Assembly: GCF_014841115.1 (NCBI RefSeq)
Contig: NZ_JACYTP010000001.1
Span: forward strand, 595,942 to 659,941
DNA from: Photobacterium arenosum
Lineage (GTDB): Bacteria; Pseudomonadota; Gammaproteobacteria; Enterobacterales; Vibrionaceae
Length of the DNA stretch: 64,000 nt
Direction: 5' to 3'
Both the position numbers and the translations under genes were made by a program. The notes under the pieces were generated by a model. That model searched no databases and was not told where the DNA came from. It saw nothing but the letters and a program-made list of their open reading frames with translations. Numbering within the stretch: position 1 is the first letter of the stretch; each line of letters begins with the position of its first letter. Positions 58,985 to 64,000 of the stretch are shown one piece after another.

Positions 58985-60184
58985 TCAGCCAATCATACGT
59001 TCGCAGCTTTGGTCATGCTCATTGAGCAATACCGTCTGCGCACGTTTAAAGAAGTTAAAATCGGTCGCGGTCGCGCTGGTGTAAGCGCCCATCATGCGGC
59101 CGATGATCACATCACCGTTATCCAGTTTCGGCAGCATGATATTTTCAGCGATCACATCAATGCTGTCGCAGGTCGGGCCGGCCAGTACACTCGGCGCGTA
59201 CTCACCATCCTGCTTCAGAGTCACCAGCGGATACTGGGCGTCGTCAAACATCAAACCACTGAACGAACCGTAAATCCCGTCGTCCAGGTAATACCACATC
59301 TGACCGTCACGCTCAGCCTGCCCCATCACAGACGCGATACTGGTGACCGACTGCGCCACAATAAAGCGGCCCGGTTCTGCCAGCACCTGAACCGTTTCAG
59401 GCAGTTCGTTCAGCGCCTCGTTAATTGGCACACAGAACTGGTCAATCGGCATCACCTGCTGCGAGTAAGAAACCGGAAAACCGCCGCCAATGTCCAGCGT
59501 GCTCAGCGCCGGTAAACCACGTTCCACCACCTGCTCCATCACTTGCTTACAAGTGCGGATCGCATCAACGTATTTCTGCGGATGCAGGGTTTGTGATCCC
59601 ACATGGAACGACAGGCCTTTAATACGGATATTCCAGGCTTGAGCCGTTTCAATAATCGTCAGCGCCTGCTCCGGTGAACAGCCGAACTTCTTCGACAAAT
59701 CAGCAAAGGCCTCAGCGTTACGGAAACTCAGACGCACCAGCAATTCAACGTCGTTGTGATACGGTTTGAACTTCGCCAGCTCGTTCAGGTTATCCACCAC
59801 AAACACAGTGCAGCCGTACGCCAGCGCGTCGCGAATATCAGCGTCACGCTTAATCGGGTGGGTGTGAATAGTGCGCTCGGCAGGGACACCTTCCTGCGCC
59901 ACCAGCTCCACTTCACCACTGGTCGCCAGATCAAAACTGGCACCTTCTTCCAGCAAAGTTCTCACCACAGCCGGGTGCGGCAGCGGCTTGAGCGCGAAGT
60001 GAAGGGTCACATTAGGCAGCGCATTATTGAGCGCACGGTACTGCTGGCGAATCACATCGCAATCGAGCAGTAATAACGGCGCACCGAACTGTGCCACTGA
60101 AGATTCAATTAATTGAACCTCGTCAGCCGCAAGAGTCTGAGCGGTGAAAGAATGAAAATCTAATACAGAGTGAGCATGAGCCAT
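58985..60184 (-). CDS. Group IV PLP-dependent (ornithine/lysine-type) decarboxylase
   Basis: 399 residues from the ATG at 60184, preceded by GGAGG with six-base spacing; a longer frame to 60244 has no support. The alanine-racemase-like TIM barrel binds PLP through Lys66 in LHFALKPLPHP. The usual neighbourhood of that lysine is AVKCN, so this variant is unusual. Other motifs are standard: SFHVGSQ, LDIGGGFP, AEPGRF, and GPTCDSIDV with the catalytic Cys from the partner subunit. The family includes ornithine, lysine and arginine decarboxylases that feed polyamine synthesis. Substrate choice between ornithine and lysine is not clear. No other polyamine gene is adjacent. Confidence 0.88.
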   Translation of the reverse strand: MAHAHSVLDFHSFTAQTLAADEVQLIESSVAQFGAPLLLLDCDVIRQQYRALNNALPNVTLHFALKPLPHPAVVRTLLEEGASFDLATSGEVELVAQEGVPAERTIHTHPIKRDADIRDALAYGCTVFVVDNLNELAKFKPYHNDVELLVRLSFRNAEAFADLSKKFGCSPEQALTIIETAQAWNIRIKGLSFHVGSQTLHPQKYVDAIRTCKQVMEQVVERGLPALSTLDIGGGFPVSYSQQVMPIDQFCVPINEALNELPETVQVLAEPGRFIVAQSVTSIASVMGQAERDGQMWYYLDDGIYGSFSGLMFDDAQYPLVTLKQDGEYAPSVLAGPTCDSIDVIAENIMLPKLDNGDVIIGRMMGAYTSATATDFNFFKRAQTVLLNEHDQSCERMIG

Positions 60185-60461
60185 AGCTGGCCTCCAACAA
60201 TCGATAGCACTTTTCATACGCGATGATGAAAAGTGGAGCGTCAAAAAAAGCGCACAAGCGCAGTCAAAGTCACTCTTGGATAGTTGCTCTATCGCCTTGC
60301 CACAATATCAGCTGTGATGTACTCGGATTGGCTATCATCAAGAAGCGGCGCGATAGTAAAGTCATCATGTTTTCCACGCAATAAAAAATTGGGCGTACAA
60401 CACAAAAAATTTTTGTGGTGACGATAGCATTTTATTATGGTGGGTTTAGGTGGTGTGTATT

Positions 60462-60635
60462 GGTTTGTCGCGCCTAGATTCAGCGCCCCATTCAGCATTT
60501 TCTTGTGCGCGCCAGATACTCTTTTTAGGCCAAAAGAGTACCCAGAAATGCCTTTTGGTTCTCTGGTGTTGTCCGGGCCGGTTGTAGGCGCTCCCGGCGC
60601 CGACAACCTGAAAATTCGTCCATGAATTTTTCCCT
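60462..60635 (+). repeat. Interspersed structured repeat, copy S1
   Basis: Same unit as L1-L4 (TTTGTCGCGCCTAGATTCAG to GAATTTTTCCCT), with changes that preserve the first stem: TACTCTTTTaGGCCaAAAGAGTA in place of CACTCTTTG/CAAAGAGTG. It lies 240 bp upstream of the antitoxin gene. The gap 60185-60461 shows no gene. Confidence 0.88.
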
Positions 60636-60876
60636 GATGTGGGGGATTGCTTGGGCTGAAGTAAACGCGGTACTTCTCGCTCTGCTATCAAATGTGATAA
60701 CAATCACGAGTTGAACAGTGACGAGGAAGAAATCTTAACCCCGCTGGATGTGACGTTCGCCGAGCGGCCATAAAGATACACCTGCCACAATGGCCTGAAT
60801 ATGGACTAAATTTAGCTTTGTGCTAGTCTTCGGATGTGATTACGTCTGAGAACCATACGCAAGGCAGGAGAGAACC

Positions 60877-61158
60877 ATGAAAGTGGAAACCATCAGCTAT
60901 CTCAAAAAGCACGCAGCGAATCTGCCGCTTGATGAACCTATGACGATCACACAGAACGGGAAACCAGCCTATGTGATTGAGTCCTATGAAGAGCGGAAGA
61001 AACGCGATGAAGCAGTCGCCTTAATGAAACTGTTGTCCTTCTCGGTTGATGACGCGAACAATGGCCGTGTAATGTCCAGTTCGGACTTCAAACAAAAACT
61101 GGCTAAACGTCGTGCTAATTCAGAGAAAAGTGATAATGATCAAGCCAGTACAGATTAA
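60877..61158 (+). CDS. Phd/YefM-family antitoxin
   Basis: 93 residues. The DNA-binding N-terminal fold is typical (VETISYLKKHAANLPLDEPM, TITQNGKPAYVIESYEE). The C-terminal tail is polar and probably disordered until it wraps the toxin. GGCAGGAGAGAACC gives a strong ribosome binding site. Its end overlaps the toxin start by 23 nt. Antitoxins of this type repress their own operon together with the toxin. Confidence 0.9.
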   Translation: MKVETISYLKKHAANLPLDEPMTITQNGKPAYVIESYEERKKRDEAVALMKLLSFSVDDANNGRVMSSSDFKQKLAKRRANSEKSDNDQASTD

Positions 61159-61486
61159 TTATACCGACACTTTCGCAAACACCTTTGAAGATGTCATCGA
61201 CCACTTAGCACCACATACCAGTGAGTCGCAAGTATTGAACCGGCTAGAGAAAACGATAGATAAATTCGAAAATTTAGTAGGCTCAACACCTTACGCCGCC
61301 CCAATTTCACAGACCTTGCTGGATCTTGGAATAACCCTATTCAGGGAATACAACAATGACGGTTTTCGTTTGCTTTACCGCGTCATTGAAACGCAAGAGA
61401 GCACCATCATTTTCGGTGACGTCTTCCTGACTCAGAAGCAGAATATTGAGCAGGCTTTAATTAATTATTGTCTGTTGCATAAATAA
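61136..61486 (+). CDS. ParE/RelE-superfamily toxin
   Basis: 116 residues from the ATG at 61136, inside the antitoxin 3' end. The compact fold has two N-terminal helices (DTFANTFEDVIDHLAPHTSE, QVLNRLEKTIDKFENLV) and the beta-sheet LFREYNNDGFRLLYRVIE followed by STIIFGDVFLTQKQNIEQAL. This is the ParE/RelE layout. RelE members cut mRNA on the ribosome, ParE members act on gyrase; this one cannot be placed with certainty. The Phd/YefM antitoxin directly upstream supports the assignment. Confidence 0.85.
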   Translation: MIKPVQINYTDTFANTFEDVIDHLAPHTSESQVLNRLEKTIDKFENLVGSTPYAAPISQTLLDLGITLFREYNNDGFRLLYRVIETQESTIIFGDVFLTQKQNIEQALINYCLLHK

Positions 61487-61715
61487 TTTTCCGATGAAGC
61501 CGTGAAGCGCCCACCAGCCGAACTCCCATTGCCATGGCACATCTGCAAGTTGTTATCTCAGCGCTAAGCTTGTTCAACACCTCAAATACGGCTTGTCTAG
61601 CCCCAGATTTTTTTGCAGTAACGTACAACTGGAAAGTGTGTAGCCTGCATGTACCTTTTCTGAAGAGCCAAAACCGCTCTTCACACTTTGATAGCGTAGA
61701 AGTATATATATCGTG

Positions 61716-61889
61716 GTATGTCGCGCTTCAAGTTCAGAGCACACCTCAGCATTTTCTTGTGCGCGCCAGGTACTCTTTTTAGGCAAAAAGAGTACCCAGA
61801 AATGCCTTTGGTTCTCAGGTGTTATACGGGCCGGTTGTAGGCACTCCCGGCGCCGACAACCTAAAAATTCATCCATGAATTTTCCCCTG
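61716..61889 (+). repeat. Interspersed structured repeat, copy S2
   Basis: Same unit and orientation as S1 (GTATGTCGCGCTTCAAGTTC to GAATTTTCCCCT). With S1 it brackets the toxin-antitoxin pair in direct orientation. The rest of the interval 61487-62114 shows no gene. Confidence 0.88.
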
Positions 61890-62114
61890 GGGGAGTGCAA
61901 TGTTTGGGTTTGAAACTCGCTATTGCCCCAAAATCGTATAGAGCCAGCACTCTTTACGACTGAGACTGCATGTGTTTACCCGACTAAAAGCAATCACTTT
62001 TAAACCCCATAAATCTTAAAAATGTTTCATCTGTCTGATAGAGCTACCAGTTGTGCACATTTGATTGTGATAGCATCCGAAAAGTCAGTAACATCACTTT
62101 AAAGGAGGAAAGCA

Positions 62115-62429
62115 TTGGCTAGACGAGGTAGTGGTTTACGAACGGCTATAAAGGTTGTCAAAGCGATAGATAGAGCCAACAAACAAGCTGCTCGTGAATC
62201 CCAGCGCAGGCAGAAAGCTCGTGAACGAGCGCATGCTCAGGCAGTAAGAGAGCACGAGAGAGAAGTGCGAGAAGCTCAACGTGAATTACAGAGAAAAGTA
62301 AGGCTAAAGAAGTCAGCAGCAAAACAGGCTTTCAAAGACGCTGTAGCTAGCGCCGCAGAAGAGTATCAGGAGCGATGCGAAGAGCGAGCCGCTCTGAGGA
62401 AGCAATTCATACAAGAGGTTCTAAAGTAA
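62115..62429 (+). CDS. Highly basic coiled-coil protein, 104 residues
   Basis: Starts with TTG at 62115 behind a perfect AAAGGAGG ribosome binding site, which decides the start. The product is almost entirely charged helix (ANKQAARESQRRQKARERAH, EHEREVREAQRELQRKVRLK), rich in Arg, Lys, Glu and Ala, and very likely a coiled coil that may bind nucleic acid or membranes. There is no known domain. The stop is only 3 nt before the next gene, so the two are cotranscribed and probably work together. Confidence 0.72.
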   Translation: MARRGSGLRTAIKVVKAIDRANKQAARESQRRQKARERAHAQAVREHEREVREAQRELQRKVRLKKSAAKQAFKDAVASAAEEYQERCEERAALRKQFIQEVLK

Positions 62430-62432
62430 TCA

Positions 62433-63875
62433 ATGGATAATAATTTACTGATGTTGGCAGGCTTATCATTAGTAGCTGTCGTATTAACTTATATTCTAAC
62501 GAAACGCTCAGCCGATAAGAAAATCGAGCAATACAAGTCGCTAGATGAAGCGCTAACAAAAACAAAAGAAGAATATGATTCAGCGTGTATAAGCCGCGAA
62601 ACAATCATTGCTGCTAATGAGACAGCAAAGCGAGAACTAGATAAAATCAATGAGGAAACTGCCGAGCTTCAAGCTTTGAAAGGACAAGATGACGAACTAA
62701 AACAAAGTATTCGAGAGCAGCAAGCAACCTTAAATTCGACTAAATCAACATTAGATGAGCTCAACTCAAGCATTGAAAAAGGCGAACTTGATTTAGAAGA
62801 ATTAATGGGTGATATCGACTTATATTCAAGACTAGATGAATATACTGCTCATGGTCACTTTGAAATACCGCAGTACCTGTACGAAACATCTACTCGTTTT
62901 GCTGAAGAAATCAAGGATGTTAGGCAACAGCAAAAAGATATGATCAAAGATAAAACTGCGATCACTTTCCCAGAGTCGACGTTTATATCTAACGACAAGT
63001 CATTCAATAATAAAATTCTAAATGGTCAGGTTAAGCTCATGCTTACTGCTTTTAATATTGAATGTGACCTGCTAATCGGTAAGGTGTCGCCTAGTTCGTT
63101 TGGGCGTACTCTTGAGCGTATAGAAAAACTCGCCAATACACTAGAGAAGTCAGCAGCGACATTGGAATGCGGCTTTGACATAGATTACATCGAGCTTAAG
63201 TTCGAAGAGTGTAAGCTTCAATATCAATACACACTTAAAAAACAAGAAGAAATCACTGAGCAGAAGCTTATCAAAGAACAGATCCGTGAAGAGCAACGAG
63301 CTATTAAAGAGTTTGAAAAAGCGATTGCAGATGCTGAAAAAGAAGAAAAAATGTACCGCAATCTTCTTGATAAAGCACAGCGAGAACTTGCTAAGGCTAC
63401 TGACCAAGATCGCTCTGAAATGGAGCAACGCATAGCAATCCTTGAGCAGCAACTCGCTGAAGCAGAAGCCAAAGAAGAACGAGCTAAGAGTATGGCAGAG
63501 CAAACCCGAAAGGGGCATGTTTACGTCATTAGTAATATTGGTTCGTTTGGTGAGGATGTTTACAAGATCGGTCTTACTCGCCGCCTAGAGCCTATGGACA
63601 GGGTTAAAGAACTAGGTGATGCAAGTGTACCGTTCCCATTTGACGTACATGCCATGATTTACACCGATGACGCACCATCTCTTGAAACAGCGCTACACCG
63701 AGAGTTCAATTCTAAACGTGTAAATGCTGTAAATCTTCGCAAAGAGTTCTTTAATGTTGACCTAGCATCTATCCAAGAAGCTGTAGAAAAGATAGTCGGA
63801 ATAGAAGCAGAATTTAAAATGACAGCCTTGGCTGAGGATTACTATGAAAGCTTGAGATTAAGTGAAGTAGCATAA
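62433..63875 (+). CDS. Membrane-anchored coiled-coil protein with T5orf172/GIY-YIG domain (DUF4041-like)
   Basis: 480 residues. One N-terminal membrane segment (LLMLAGLSLVAVVLTYILTK) is followed by a long coiled coil, a helical region with the wording of DUF4041 (GDIDLYSRLDEYTAHGHFEI, FNNKILNGQVKLMLTAFNIE), a second coiled coil (about 275-360), and a C-terminal T5orf172 domain of the GIY-YIG superfamily: GHVYVISNIGSFGEDVYKIG, then GLTRR with the conserved Arg and a Glu in SLETALHREF. GIY-YIG domains are metal-dependent nucleases. The architecture occurs in phage and defence-related loci. It may cut DNA at the inner membrane, for example during phage entry; this is inference. Confidence 0.82.
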   Translation: MDNNLLMLAGLSLVAVVLTYILTKRSADKKIEQYKSLDEALTKTKEEYDSACISRETIIAANETAKRELDKINEETAELQALKGQDDELKQSIREQQATLNSTKSTLDELNSSIEKGELDLEELMGDIDLYSRLDEYTAHGHFEIPQYLYETSTRFAEEIKDVRQQQKDMIKDKTAITFPESTFISNDKSFNNKILNGQVKLMLTAFNIECDLLIGKVSPSSFGRTLERIEKLANTLEKSAATLECGFDIDYIELKFEECKLQYQYTLKKQEEITEQKLIKEQIREEQRAIKEFEKAIADAEKEEKMYRNLLDKAQRELAKATDQDRSEMEQRIAILEQQLAEAEAKEERAKSMAEQTRKGHVYVISNIGSFGEDVYKIGLTRRLEPMDRVKELGDASVPFPFDVHAMIYTDDAPSLETALHREFNSKRVNAVNLRKEFFNVDLASIQEAVEKIVGIEAEFKMTALAEDYYESLRLSEVA

Positions 63876-63935
63876 ATTGTACTAATTCAGACCTGATCTG
63901 ACAGTTACCCACTTTTCAACTCGGTGCCTGTCAGA

Positions 63936-64000
63936 TTATATCTGAGCTAGATTCTTCTCTGCCCAGATTGATTTCCCATCCTCTAATGTTTCTATTGGCG
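63936..64000 (-). CDS. Partial reading frame at the right edge, C-terminal end only
   Basis: A leftward frame is open from the window end to a TAA at 63936 and reads PIETLEDGKSIWAEKNLAQI. The following TCTGACAG/CTGTCAGA pair (63895-63937 region) could be a terminator or part of an insertion-sequence end. The 21 residues are too few to assign; a transposase is a guess only. Confidence 0.3.
   Translation of the reverse strand, partial: PIETLEDGKSIWAEKNLAQI

Noticed and set aside
31699..61889. Possible integron attC (VCR-like) cassettes
   Set aside because: The repeats lack the paired core sites and the known vibrio attC sequence, and genes between copies are not arranged as single-gene cassettes in one orientation.
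63876..64000. Insertion sequence end at the right edge
   Set aside because: Only 21 codons and an inverted TCTGACAG/CTGTCAGA pair are visible; not enough to call an element, so only a low-confidence partial frame is listed.

Overview
The window looks like a chromosome segment of a marine gammaproteobacterium, most likely a member of the Vibrionaceae (Photobacterium/Grimontia/Vibrio-like). This is judged from the type VI secretion gene set with a TagA (ImpA_N plus VasL) protein next to TssM, the thioredoxin 2, chemoreceptor and LysE-type genes, and the roughly 50% GC coding style with AT-rich gaps. The species cannot be fixed from sequence alone.

Layout. Positions 1-16169 hold much of a type VI secretion system (T6SS) in three transcription units. 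A leftward ppkA-tssA-tssB-tssC-tssE-tssF-tssG operon carries sheath, baseplate and kinase. A rightward tagA-tssM pair is followed by an Lrp/AsnC regulator. A leftward unit, a beta-barrel outer-membrane protein followed by an FHA protein, leaves the window at its left end. TssJ, TssK, TssL, ClpV, Hcp and VgrG are not in the window. Positions 16600-31600 are ordinary chromosomal genes: ohr, a DUF3429 membrane protein, a berberine-type FAD oxidase, tRNA-Ser(TGA) with its promoter and terminator, NUDIX, an M14 carboxypeptidase, trxC, a lipoprotein, a chemoreceptor, a TonB-dependent siderophore receptor with a Fur-box candidate, an SMP-30 lactonase and two convergent IclR paralogues.

Positions 31600-37850 form an accessory island. 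A two-gene Gabija-type anti-phage cassette (OLD-family ATPase/TOPRIM nuclease plus UvrD-like helicase) lies between two arrays of a structured interspersed repeat of about 172 bp, four copies on each side in opposite orientation. Two more copies bracket a Phd/ParE toxin-antitoxin pair near 61 kb.

Positions 37894-42435 encode a 1513-residue secreted protein that joins beta-propellers, a PKD domain, a di-heme cytochrome c domain and two NPCBM domains. Positions 42635-55332 are a ten-gene leftward catabolic operon: a ribose-type ABC importer, SorC regulator, aldo/keto reductase, GlpD/EryB-like dehydrogenase, class I aldolase, FGGY kinase, iron alcohol dehydrogenase and MmsA-type aldehyde dehydrogenase. 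The set suggests uptake, phosphorylation, oxidation and aldol cleavage of an unidentified sugar or polyol. Two similar inverted repeats, one upstream of the operon and one in its only large internal gap, could be operators.

Positions 55850-64000 carry a LysE-type exporter, two tandem paralogous 36-residue cysteine-rich microproteins, a MalM-like lipoprotein, small hypothetical genes, a group IV PLP decarboxylase, the toxin-antitoxin pair, a basic coiled-coil protein coupled to a membrane-anchored T5orf172/GIY-YIG protein, and a partial gene at the right edge.
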